Shown here one piece after another: positions 7,886 through 15,609 of a stretch of DNA of 47,499 nt. The stretch covers positions 1 through 47,499 of the forward strand of contig URUF01000012.1 of NCBI GenBank assembly GCA_900550955.1. Direction: 5' to 3'. The stretch's first letter is position 1, and every line of letters starts with the position of its first letter. Source of the DNA: an uncultured Eubacteriales bacterium (GTDB lineage Bacteria > Bacillota > Clostridia > Christensenellales > Aristaeellaceae). Position numbers and translations under genes: made by a program. Below the pieces are notes generated by a model. The model had not been told where the DNA came from, did no database searches, and worked only from the letters and a program-made list of their open reading frames with translations.

Positions 7886-7920
7886 AATCCGTCGTAGGAA
7901 CAACTGCGGCGGATTTTTTT
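7884..7920 (+). terminator. Rho-independent terminator
   Basis: AAAATCCGTCG (7884-7894) pairs with CGGCGGATTTT (7907-7917) with one G-T pair, followed by a run of seven Ts (7914-7920). Confidence 0.8.
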
Positions 7921-8010
7921 GCAAATTTTTATTCAGACGGCAACTTTCCCCTAAAAAATGTACAGATATATGAGGGGATTATTTTATAACAACTTACTGA
8001 CAGATACAGA

Positions 8011-8042
8011 AAAACCGGCGTGACCTCTGCCACGCCGGTTTT
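8011..8042. terminator. Bidirectional terminator hairpin
   Basis: AAAACCGGCGTG (8011-8022) and CACGCCGGTTTT (8031-8042) form a perfect 12-bp stem with A/T tracts on both sides. It can serve the island from the left and the minus-strand hydrolase gene from the right. Confidence 0.75.
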
Positions 8043-8059
8043 ACCGGGATTTTAGTTTA

Positions 8060-8097
8060 CTTCCTTATGGGCCTCCGGCTAAAGTGCATACCCTTTT
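8060..8097 (-). repeat. Right inverted repeat of the island
   Basis: CTTCCTTATGGG (8060-8071), 12 bases, then GTGCATACCCTTTT (8084-8097): the reverse complement of the two conserved blocks of the left repeat. A 7-base AAAATGG lies just outside both ends (5759 and 8098) and might be a target duplication, but on the left it is 25 bases away from the repeat. Confidence 0.75.
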
Positions 8098-8123
8098 AAA
8101 ATGGCTTATTCCATGGAGGCGCT

Positions 8124-9374
8124 TTACCATTCTGCCCGCCGAATGGCGCTCATTAACGCACAGCACTTTTCCTGAGGCGCATGAAACAGCATGATCTGCC
8201 TCGTGCCGAGCACACGGCTGACTTCCAGCACGTCCGCATAGTCCAGATGAACCTTAATGATGCTTCGGAACGTCTGAAGCATCACGCGGTTTTTCTCCCT
8301 CCACGCGGAATCCGTCAACAATGCCGCCGGAGTTCCCGGCGCAGCGTAGCCGGAGATAACAACGCCATTCGCCTCATCTTTCGCAAAGCGCTGTAAATAA
8401 TAGTGCGCTTCAGCGGTGGTCAGCATGCCGTCTGTCGTCAGGTAAATCCCGTAGGGTGCATCGCAGGAACGTTCGCGTTGGTTTTGCGTTCGTACGCAGC
8501 GTACATGCTCAAGGCTGGTGCTGGGCAAGTCCCTGCGAATCCACACGGATTGCGTTAACAGGTTCTGGAGGCTTTCCAAAATGCTTTCTTCCGCCCAGAT
8601 GGGAATGTGACGGAAACAGCGGGCCAAATGCAGCAGCATATCGCATCCCCGGCCCTGGGAAGGAACCGGTAAAAGCAGATGGCCGTTCTGCGCGACGATC
8701 GTTTCAGCGATACGCTGCAGCGTGCGGTATTGCTCGGCCTGTTTCAACGTACCGGCGGCATAAGCGCTGTTGAGCACCGCCGCCTGACACCGGGGCGGCA
8801 TGTCCACCGTCAGGGTTGCGGAGCACAAGCACATATCGCCCGAGTAAAACAGCGGCCACGGTTCCCGCGTATCCCAGCCAATGGCATACCAAAAGCTTCC
8901 AACCGTATGCCCGCTTCGGCCGGCCAGTATGCAAAACGCTCCCAGCGTGTTTTGACCATGCTGCAGTGCGGAAAAGCGCACGGCCTGTACGTGCGCGTCC
9001 TCATAGGGCAGGGCAACGCCATGTTCCCGGCAGTACTTCATCCACTTGCGCATCATGGCGGGGGCGGCATGAATGGTTTCCTCAGAAGCATATACGCAGC
9101 CGGTATATCCCATGGCATACAGCAGGGGAAGGGCGGCGCAATGATCCTCGTGGCAATGGGTGAGGAGCACCATGTCCAGGGAGGCGGCAATGCGCGGAGT
9201 CAACGCGGGATAGATTTCCGAAGGATTGCCTAGCTCTCGCTTGACGCCGCAGTCCAAAAGAAGATTGCCCCGATCTGATGTAAAAAGGAAGCAGTTTCTT
9301 CCGTTCTCGCCGCACCCGCCCAGGGATATAACAGCGCCTCCATTCAATGCGAGGGATGGCTGCACAGCTTCCAT
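8124..9374 (-). CDS. MBL-fold beta-CASP type metallo-hydrolase
   Basis: A 416-residue metallo-beta-lactamase-fold protein. The zinc motif HCHEDH is at about 73-78, with Asp 41 (LLLDCG), His 156 (SGHTVGS) and Asp 180 (YSGDM) completing the dinuclear site. The central part is long enough to be a beta-CASP insertion, and the end carries an IMLFHAP segment like the last histidine motif of RNA-cleaving members. Family members of this length are often nucleases (RNase J / CPSF-like), but this copy is divergent and the substrate is uncertain. The start is supported by GAAGGTGG. It is transcribed away from the LysR regulator gene, the usual arrangement for a LysR target. Confidence 0.75.
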   Translation of the reverse strand: MEAVQPSLALNGGAVISLGGCGENGRNCFLFTSDRGNLLLDCGVKRELGNPSEIYPALTPRIAASLDMVLLTHCHEDHCAALPLLYAMGYTGCVYASEETIHAAPAMMRKWMKYCREHGVALPYEDAHVQAVRFSALQHGQNTLGAFCILAGRSGHTVGSFWYAIGWDTREPWPLFYSGDMCLCSATLTVDMPPRCQAAVLNSAYAAGTLKQAEQYRTLQRIAETIVAQNGHLLLPVPSQGRGCDMLLHLARCFRHIPIWAEESILESLQNLLTQSVWIRRDLPSTSLEHVRCVRTQNQRERSCDAPYGIYLTTDGMLTTAEAHYYLQRFAKDEANGVVISGYAAPGTPAALLTDSAWREKNRVMLQTFRSIIKVHLDYADVLEVSRVLGTRQIMLFHAPQEKCCALMSAIRRAEW

Positions 9375-9522
9375 ACGCGTTCCACCTTCTTTGAGCTATT
9401 ATTCCAATTGGTTATAAGCATGAATTCCTTTTTATATTATACAACTTATTTGTTTTATTTCTTATTCTTTTATGCTATGATCTCATTACGATATAGAATG
9501 AATACTGGAAGGGGGCGGCGGT

Positions 9523-10428
9523 ATGGATACCGAAAAAATAAAGAGCTTGTGCGCCGTAGTGGAAACAGGCAGCATGTCGGAGGCGGCGCGCGGTTTGTAC
9601 TGCTCACAGCCTGCCGTTTCTAAGCACATTGCCGCGTTGGAGGATGAATTTCAATGCCGTATTTTCATCCGCGAAGGCAAGCGGCTGATTTTGACAGAAG
9701 GTGGGAAAAGGATTTACGCCTTTTGCACGCGCTATCGCGAGGATTACCAACAGCTGCAAAACGCGCTGTACCACTTGCGCTTGCGGGAAAACCACTGTAT
9801 CGCGTTTGGCGCCACAAATTTTATAGGCACCTATCTGGTGCCGCAGGCGCTGGCCGCATACAAGGAAACGTATCCGGACCGGCAGATCGTCTTTACGATT
9901 GATTTTTGGTCCAATCTGCTTGCCCTGCTCATGCGCGGTGAAATCGCCTTTGCGCTGGCGCCTCAAACGGACGAGCTGCTTGCCAGGGAGGAATTGGAGC
10001 GCTTTGCGGTTGCGGAGGATCCCATGTGTCTGGCGCTTCCCGCCGGGCATGCGCTCGCAAGAAGGAAAGCGATTTGCGCGGCGCAGCTGCTGCGTATTCC
10101 CCTTCTTGTGCCCCAGGAAACGTCCGCCGCCAGGCGCTTTGTAATGGAACGGTTCGCAGCCCTTGGTTTGACGCCGCATAACCTGATTGACCTGGGAACG
10201 ACGCAGGCGGTCAAGCAGGGCGTGGTGAACGGCCTGGGCGTGGGCATACTATCGCGCCGGTCGGTACGGATGGAGGAGCAGGCCGGAAAGCTGATTTGCC
10301 GCCCGGTTGAAGACCTGCATCTAATCCGAACGTTGTATGTTATTAAAAGAAAGACCAGGCCCCTCCTTGAGGAGGAGCAGGCTTGGGTGGATATGCTGCG
10401 CCGCGTGTCCGCTCAAAGCTTAATATAA
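9523..10428 (+). CDS. LysR family transcriptional regulator
   Basis: 301 residues. The N-terminal winged helix-turn-helix (SLCAVVETGSMSEAARGL, then SQPAVSKHIAALE, residues about 5-60) is typical of LysR proteins and is followed by a two-lobed effector domain (about 88-295). The ATG follows AGGGGGCGG. The gene diverges from the beta-CASP hydrolase gene with a 148-base gap, and the permuted phosphoglycerate mutase gene begins 21 bases after it, so it may control both. The effector cannot be inferred. Confidence 0.9.
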   Translation: MDTEKIKSLCAVVETGSMSEAARGLYCSQPAVSKHIAALEDEFQCRIFIREGKRLILTEGGKRIYAFCTRYREDYQQLQNALYHLRLRENHCIAFGATNFIGTYLVPQALAAYKETYPDRQIVFTIDFWSNLLALLMRGEIAFALAPQTDELLAREELERFAVAEDPMCLALPAGHALARRKAICAAQLLRIPLLVPQETSAARRFVMERFAALGLTPHNLIDLGTTQAVKQGVVNGLGVGILSRRSVRMEEQAGKLICRPVEDLHLIRTLYVIKRKTRPLLEEEQAWVDMLRRVSAQSLI

Positions 10429-10449
10429 AGGAATAAAAGGAGCAAAAGG

Positions 10450-12027
10450 ATGAACGCAAGGCTTTATGGAGGCGCCGCACTGGCTGAAGCGGTCAAGGCC
10501 GCTTACAAAAAAGGCGAAACGGATTATTTTCTCAATCCCATGGTGCTTGTGGACGCGGCAGGAAAGCCCGTTGGTACGGTGCAGGATGGCGACTCCGTCG
10601 TATTTTGCTGCCGTAGGGGCGAGCGTGAAATTGAACTGACAGATATGTTTGTAGACCCCGGCTTTTCCAAGGTGGAGCGCGCCTATCTGCCGCATTTGGA
10701 TTTTTCTATCCTAACGCTTTATCACGACAAATTTAAGACCCTGCCCGTGGCCTTTGCGCCCGCCAGGGTGGAAGCGTCGCTTGCCCAGGCGATTAGCGAA
10801 AGCGGGAAAACGCAGCTGCATTGCGCGGAATCTGAAAAGTTTGCGCATGTGACCTTCTTTTTCAACGGCGGCCGCAACGAACCGTTCGCCAATGAAACGG
10901 ATGTATGCGTGCCCTCGCCCAAAGGCGTCGCGTTTGACACGGTTCCCGCGCTTAGCCTGCATGAGGTGGTAAAGCAGACGGCCGCAAAGCTGGGCACGGT
11001 GGATTTTGCCGTGGTCAACTTTGCAAATGGCGATGTGATTGGCCATACCTCCAATGCGCGCGCAAAGCTGGAAGCGGCGCGCGCCGTCAGCGCAGAGCTG
11101 GAAACGCTGGTGGCGGACGCGGTGTCCAAAGACTATGTGGTAATGATTACGGCAGATCACGGCAATATTGAAACCTTGTACGGCAAAAACGGGCAGCCGC
11201 ATGTGGCGCATACCACAAACCAGGTTCCCTTCCTTGTGATGGATCCCCAAAGCAAATCCTCCGTGCGGCCCTACGACGGCGTACTGGGCGATGCGGCGCC
11301 TACTGTGCTGCAAGCGATGGGTATCGCCCAGCCTGCGCAGATGAGCGGCTCTACCCTCACGCCCAGCCATGCGTACGGGGAGAACCGGCGTGTGCTGCTG
11401 GTAATCCTGGACGGCTGGGGCCTTGGTACCCGGGACGAAAACGACGCGATCTTTCTCGCCGATACGCCGTATTGGGATAAGCTGCTACGCAACCAGCCCT
11501 ATGCCCGGCTGGACGCGTCCGCAGAGGCCGTAGGGCTGTGCGCGGGGAAGCCGGGGAACTCCGAGGCGGGACATATGAACCTTGGCGCGGGACGCATTGT
11601 TCCCCAGGACGATATGCGCTTGGAAAGTGCGATGGCGGACGGGACATTTGCGCACAATCCCGTGTTTGGTAAGCAGGCGGAACGATGCGTTGAAAGCGGC
11701 AGGGCGCTGCACCTGCTGTCGTATTTGACGCATGCTTCCTCGCACGGCTCTATCGACTATCCGCTTGCCCTGGTGCGCATGGCCAAGGAAAAGAGCCTGG
11801 AGAAAATTTACCTTCACATTATCTTTGACGGGCGCAGCACTGAACCCGGCAGCGCGCCAAAGCTGCTGCTGGAACTGGATGAAGAACTGGCGCGCATTGG
11901 CGCGGGTAAGGTGGTAGGCGGCGTGGGCCGCGGGCTAGCCCTGGATCGCGACGGGAATTATGATAAGGTGAAAAAGGCCTATGACGCGATGGTTCTTGGC
12001 GCAGGTACGCCCTATATGGAGGGCTGA
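10450..12027 (+). CDS. gpmI: Circularly permuted cofactor-independent phosphoglycerate mutase
   Basis: 525 residues with all parts of a BPG-independent phosphoglycerate mutase (3-PG to 2-PG) in swapped order. Residues 1-305 correspond to the usual C-terminal part: KKGETDYFLNP, R56 and R59, K130 in ESEKFAHVTFF, metal ligands D195/H199 (NFANGDVIGHT), D236/H237 (TADHGN), H254 (HVAHTTN). Residues 313-525 correspond to the usual N-terminal part: D321 (VILDGWG), the phosphoserine S371 (GNSEAGHMNLGAGR), H432, R462, R494 and R500 (ALDRD). A linker of about ten residues (TPSHAYGEN) joins the old ends. The new ends lie in the transferase domain, between YDAMVLGAG and the AxxAYxxGETD helix. Catalytic residues are kept, so it is probably active. 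The usual DGRDT reads DGRST. It follows the LysR gene by 21 bases and overlaps the convergent AraC-type gene by 16. Confidence 0.9.
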   Translation: MNARLYGGAALAEAVKAAYKKGETDYFLNPMVLVDAAGKPVGTVQDGDSVVFCCRRGEREIELTDMFVDPGFSKVERAYLPHLDFSILTLYHDKFKTLPVAFAPARVEASLAQAISESGKTQLHCAESEKFAHVTFFFNGGRNEPFANETDVCVPSPKGVAFDTVPALSLHEVVKQTAAKLGTVDFAVVNFANGDVIGHTSNARAKLEAARAVSAELETLVADAVSKDYVVMITADHGNIETLYGKNGQPHVAHTTNQVPFLVMDPQSKSSVRPYDGVLGDAAPTVLQAMGIAQPAQMSGSTLTPSHAYGENRRVLLVILDGWGLGTRDENDAIFLADTPYWDKLLRNQPYARLDASAEAVGLCAGKPGNSEAGHMNLGAGRIVPQDDMRLESAMADGTFAHNPVFGKQAERCVESGRALHLLSYLTHASSHGSIDYPLALVRMAKEKSLEKIYLHIIFDGRSTEPGSAPKLLLELDEELARIGAGKVVGGVGRGLALDRDGNYDKVKKAYDAMVLGAGTPYMEG

Positions 12028-14228
12028 CCGTCCTGCGCGCCACGGCGCGATTGAAGCCGGTATTGCTTGGGCGTCATCCCGGTGGCGTTTTTAAACTGTA
12101 CAAAAAAGTACTGGATATTTTCCACGCCGATTAGCGGGCCAAAATCCTTGATTTTTACATCCGTTTCCGCTAAAAGCCGCTTGGCTTCTTCCATGCGCAG
12201 GGTAGTGATGTATTCTGCCACGGACATACCGTGCGCCTGACGGAACAGCCTTCCCAAATACGCCGGCGACATGGAGAAATGATCCGCCAGCGTTTGAAGG
12301 TTCAGCCCGGGATCGGTGTAGCTATCGCGTATCATGCGCAGTACTTCGTTTAACAGCTGCCCCTGTCGGTTTCGGCGGTCCTGACGGATTTTTTCGGTGA
12401 TGGGTTCAAAGCGGGCAAAGAAATACCGGTCAATTTCCGAGAGCCGCTCCGTGCGCGCAAGCTGGCTGACGAACTCCTTCCTTGACTCCTTATAAGGAGG
12501 CAGCGTTTCCGGGAACATTTCATAATATAACTTCAAAACGGAACGTGCCAGATGCGTTAGAGAAAACTCAACGCTCTGGTATGTTTTTCCTTTGAGAAGC
12601 GATAGGAAGGTTAGATACGTTTCCTTTACGGCCTCATCGTTGCCTAGGCGTAGCGCCTCGATAATCCGCTCGCTTTGCTGTTCCGCCAGAACGGTCGAGG
12701 ATTCCAATGCAGGCATGCCGGCAATCACGCGCACAGATTGCCCTTCATGCAGGAAACGCAGCTGGTAAGCCTCCAAAAGCCGCTCATAGCTGGGGGCCAG
12801 CTCATTCCAACCGGTTACCGCCTGGTCAATGATCACATACCAGCGCGGATAGGCGGCTACCATTTCGCGGCACAGCGCAAGAATTGCCTGCGTATCTGCG
12901 GGCTGCATCAGCAGAACCGTGTGATCGCCTGGTACGGAAACGGCCTCGCTGTGGGGAAAGCGGGGACGAACGAAGTCCATAAGGTGTTCCAGCCGGTTTG
13001 TGCTCACAAAGATCGGTACCAGGGGTTCGCCGTCCCGGATGGACATGTCGTATTCCTCGGCAATCATGCCGGTTGCGTTTTCCTGGCCAAGCATAAGGCC
13101 CGAAAGCACGGAGTCGCGCAGCATGCGCAGCAGCGCGTCGTTGATGCGGGTGGAGTCGGCAGAGCGGGATATAAGCGCGTTTAGCTGCTCAACGGGGTTT
13201 TTCTTGCGGTCGGGCGCGGTTTCAATGCCCGAGAGCGAGGTGCGTATATAGTGGAACGGCATCCACAGGCGCACGGCAATTAGCACCGTGCCAATGATCA
13301 GAGCAATAAAAGCCAGCACAACCAGCAAATAGACGCTGCTTTGCATTTGCGTTAGGCCGGTGAGGTATTTTTCGTAGGGAAGCAGGCGCACATAAAACCA
13401 ATCGCGGTTTTCCATGCTGGTAAAAAAGCATAGCTTCTGACTGCCGCCGGCTCCCTTCCAAACGAAATCCCCCTTTTGCTCCCCGCGCAGGAGCCTGTCG
13501 CTGAGCTTTTCCACAAGGGGGAAGTCATTCTCATCAAAACCGGCGGAAACGGCGACAAGCTCTCCCCGAGAGTCAATGATGATAGCCGCTTCATCCAGCT
13601 TTTTGCCGAAATAGAGCTCGGAAAACCATTGGTTGCTGATGTTGAGCATCAGCACATTATCGGACGGCTCGCCGTTGCTGGTCAAATCAAACAGGAGGAG
13701 CGAAAACATGTCCTGGTTGGCGCTGCTAGAGGATGCGGCGGAATGGCGGCGTATGGGCTGAAGCCGTTGATCTGCCGTTCTGCTACGTATCATTTCCACG
13801 GCGGCCTGGTCGCGGAAAAGGGGGGCATAGTCGCTTACGGCGCCGGTGGAGAGGGTGCTGTACACATAGTCCTGCTTGCCGTTATAAACATAGATGGAGT
13901 CAATGACGGAGCTGGAGGCGGTGAAATCGTTCAAAGCGCGGATACCGTCAATCATATCGGCGTTGGACAGGCTATCATAGGTACGCAGCTTTTTCACGCT
14001 ATGGATATTAAAAATCTGCGCAGAAAAATTTTGCAGGATTCCTTCCGCCATGGAGGCTGTGCTGTTGACCTGTTTCACAAAGTCGCTGTTAAGAGTGTTG
14101 ACGGACTGCCACAGCGCGTCCTGAAAACCATAATACATCGCCAGGAACACACCCACAACAGCGATGGAAATACAGGCCAGCAGCAGGTAGAGCTTGCGAT
14201 AGGAGGCTTTGTTAAACTGCTCGTTCAT
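12012..14228 (-). CDS. Membrane-bound AraC family regulator with outside sensor domain
   Basis: About 738 residues. A first membrane segment (about 13-35, LYLLLACISIAVVGVFLAM) and a second (about 299-322, VYLLVVLAFIALIIGTVLIAV) enclose an outside domain of some 260 residues of Cache type. The cytoplasmic part ends in an AraC DNA-binding domain with two helix-turn-helices (LNLQTLADHFSMSPAYLGRLF and IKDFGPLIGVENIQYFF) in the last 110 residues. Such one-protein sensors commonly control a neighbouring binding-protein ABC importer. ATG 14228 follows GGTGGGG; a GTG at 14243 is the alternative. It diverges from the importer genes, with an inverted repeat between the two promoters. Confidence 0.85.
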   Translation of the reverse strand: MNEQFNKASYRKLYLLLACISIAVVGVFLAMYYGFQDALWQSVNTLNSDFVKQVNSTASMAEGILQNFSAQIFNIHSVKKLRTYDSLSNADMIDGIRALNDFTASSSVIDSIYVYNGKQDYVYSTLSTGAVSDYAPLFRDQAAVEMIRSRTADQRLQPIRRHSAASSSSANQDMFSLLLFDLTSNGEPSDNVLMLNISNQWFSELYFGKKLDEAAIIIDSRGELVAVSAGFDENDFPLVEKLSDRLLRGEQKGDFVWKGAGGSQKLCFFTSMENRDWFYVRLLPYEKYLTGLTQMQSSVYLLVVLAFIALIIGTVLIAVRLWMPFHYIRTSLSGIETAPDRKKNPVEQLNALISRSADSTRINDALLRMLRDSVLSGLMLGQENATGMIAEEYDMSIRDGEPLVPIFVSTNRLEHLMDFVRPRFPHSEAVSVPGDHTVLLMQPADTQAILALCREMVAAYPRWYVIIDQAVTGWNELAPSYERLLEAYQLRFLHEGQSVRVIAGMPALESSTVLAEQQSERIIEALRLGNDEAVKETYLTFLSLLKGKTYQSVEFSLTHLARSVLKLYYEMFPETLPPYKESRKEFVSQLARTERLSEIDRYFFARFEPITEKIRQDRRNRQGQLLNEVLRMIRDSYTDPGLNLQTLADHFSMSPAYLGRLFRQAHGMSVAEYITTLRMEEAKRLLAETDVKIKDFGPLIGVENIQYFFVQFKNATGMTPKQYRLQSRRGAQDGQPSI

Positions 14229-14264
14229 TTCTACTTGCCCCACCCTAGTTATAATTTCATTGAC

Positions 14265-14293
14265 AGAATACCACAGCTTTTGGACATTTCAAA
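14265..14293 (-). promoter_or_regulatory. Promoter of the AraC-type sensor gene
   Basis: On the minus strand TTTGAA, 17-bp spacer, TATTCT with TG just upstream of it. The -10 box lies at 14265-14270. Confidence 0.5.
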
Positions 14294-14313
14294 TAGGTCA
14301 GAGAAAAAACTTT

Positions 14314-14347
14314 AAAAATTGAACTTGCCCAAAAACGTTCAATTTTT
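14314..14347. promoter_or_regulatory. Perfect inverted repeat, candidate operator
   Basis: AAAAATTGAAC (14314-14324) and GTTCAATTTTT (14337-14347), 12 bases apart, lie between the divergent promoters and end 4 bases before the importer's -35 box. It is best read as the binding site of the AraC-type sensor, though an RNA hairpin on the minus strand is possible. Confidence 0.6.
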
Positions 14348-14351
14348 GCAC

Positions 14352-14381
14352 TTTACAGAATGGAACTTGTGGATTTATGCT
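14352..14381 (+). promoter_or_regulatory. Promoter of the ABC importer operon
   Basis: TTTACA (14352-14357), 18-bp spacer, TATGCT (14376-14381), a moderate match suited to activation by the divergent regulator. A leader of about 60 bases follows. Confidence 0.5.
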
Positions 14382-14446
14382 GAAAACGACGAAACGGAGC
14401 CTTGTAAAAAGAGTTCCGAATTGAAAAATGAAAGAAGGTTTCCGAC

Positions 14447-15463
14447 ATGAAGAAGATCCTGGCTCTCGTGCTTGCATGCGCCATGGCGCTGTCCATCACT
14501 ATGGTTGCCTGCGCTGAAGCGGACCCCGCCAGCTACTCCGGCAATGTGATGATGTACTCCTCCGCTGGCGAGGACATTGTTTTAGCAATCAAGGCAGCCT
14601 TTGAAGAAAAGTATCCCAACGTGACGCTGGACTACTACGCCGCTACCTCCGGCAAGTGCGTAACCAAGCTGGCCACTGAAATGCAAGCCAACGCCGTGGC
14701 GTGCGACGTGTTTTGGCCCGCGGACTTTTCCACTACCATCTCCATGAAAAACAGCAACCAGCTGCAACGCTATGTATCCAAGTTTGACAGCACCATTGAC
14801 CCCAAGTTTAAGGATCCAGACGGCTATTTTACCGGCGCCCGCATGCTGGTTTTTGGCTTCACTTATTCCACCATTGCCTGCACGCCCGATGAAATTCCCG
14901 CGAACTATGACGAGATTTTGACGGATAACTTCTATAACCAGATCCTCCTGTCCGACCCCACTGGCTCGGCTTCCACCCGCGCGCTTGTGTACGCCTTCGT
15001 CAACAACGAAAAATACGGCTGGGAGTACTTTGAAAAGCTTAAGGAGCTTGGCGCGGAGCTGGAATCCTCCTCCGGCGCTGTAAACAACAAGGTCGCTTCC
15101 GGCTCCTACAAGCTGGCCTTCGGCCTGGACTATACCACTCGCAACCTGATTGCGGAGGGCTCCCCCGTGGACTTTAAGAACACTACCGATATGATTGCCA
15201 TGGCGGCCCCCATCTGCATCCCCGTTGGCGCTCCCAACACCGAACTGGCCCAGCTGCTGTACGATTTTATCCTGGATCCCGAAGGTGGCCAGCTAATTTT
15301 GACCCAGTTCTACACTACGCCCGTCGCCAGCGGCGTAGCCCTGCCCGAAGGCATGCTGGACGCCGCTTTCATCGCTGAAAACGCCATGCCTATCGACTTT
15401 GTGGATTTGTCCAATACCAGCACCGAGCTGCTTGATCGCTTCGACGCGATTTTCAAGAAGTAA
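14447..15463 (+). CDS. ABC importer substrate-binding protein (family 1, FbpA/PhnS-like)
   Basis: 338 residues. The N-terminal signal (MKKILALVLACAMALSITMVAC) ends in a possible lipobox MVAC, so it is probably a lipoprotein, though cleavage after ACAEA is an alternative. The mature part (NVMMYSSAGEDIVLAIKAAFEEKYP, then CDVFWPADFSTT) is like iron(III), 2-aminoethylphosphonate or polyamine binding proteins. The paired tyrosines of iron-binding FbpA are not evident, which makes a ferric substrate less likely. It is first in the operon with the two ATPases and the fused permease. Confidence 0.8.
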   Translation: MKKILALVLACAMALSITMVACAEADPASYSGNVMMYSSAGEDIVLAIKAAFEEKYPNVTLDYYAATSGKCVTKLATEMQANAVACDVFWPADFSTTISMKNSNQLQRYVSKFDSTIDPKFKDPDGYFTGARMLVFGFTYSTIACTPDEIPANYDEILTDNFYNQILLSDPTGSASTRALVYAFVNNEKYGWEYFEKLKELGAELESSSGAVNNKVASGSYKLAFGLDYTTRNLIAEGSPVDFKNTTDMIAMAAPICIPVGAPNTELAQLLYDFILDPEGGQLILTQFYTTPVASGVALPEGMLDAAFIAENAMPIDFVDLSNTSTELLDRFDAIFKK

Positions 15464-15503
15464 GCTTCCATCTTGTCACAGGCAGAAAGAATGTCATATG
15501 GCG

Positions 15504-15542
15504 GGGCTGGCAGGCAGTTGTTACAAACTTGACTGCCGGCCC
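15504..15542 (+). other. Hairpin between binding-protein and transporter genes
   Basis: GGCAGT (15513-15518) pairs with ACTGCC (15532-15537), and a lower stem pairs GGGCT with GGCCC. Without a T-run it is more likely an RNA-stabilising or partial stop structure that keeps binding-protein mRNA more abundant than the membrane part. Confidence 0.4.
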
Positions 15543-15609
15543 TTTCCAAAAGCTTCGCTTGCGTACATACCGCCGTATTTGTGCGCTTGCGGAAAGGGGG
15601 ATCTCACGC

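Larger units (their letters stand above)
5791..8097. mobile_element. AT-rich acquired island between inverted repeats
   Basis: About 2.3 kb that is visibly AT-rich among GC-rich neighbours, placed exactly between the 3' ends of the anti-sigma gene and the beta-CASP hydrolase gene. Its ends are imperfect inverted repeats (5791-5829 and 8060-8097). Inside are a AAA+ ATPase gene, a truncated S8-protease-type gene, two short fragments resembling response-regulator C-termini, and four hairpins. No transposase, integrase or recombinase is present, so it is either a remnant or an element moved in trans. The non-coding parts, 5759-6067 and 7641-8123, hold only the repeats, hairpins, promoter and fragments listed separately. 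Confidence 0.55.

Noticed and set aside
9404..9411. CCAATTGG palindrome between the beta-CASP and LysR genes as a LysR operator
   Set aside because: The 8-bp core is exact but symmetry does not extend beyond it, and it does not show the T-N11-A form clearly.
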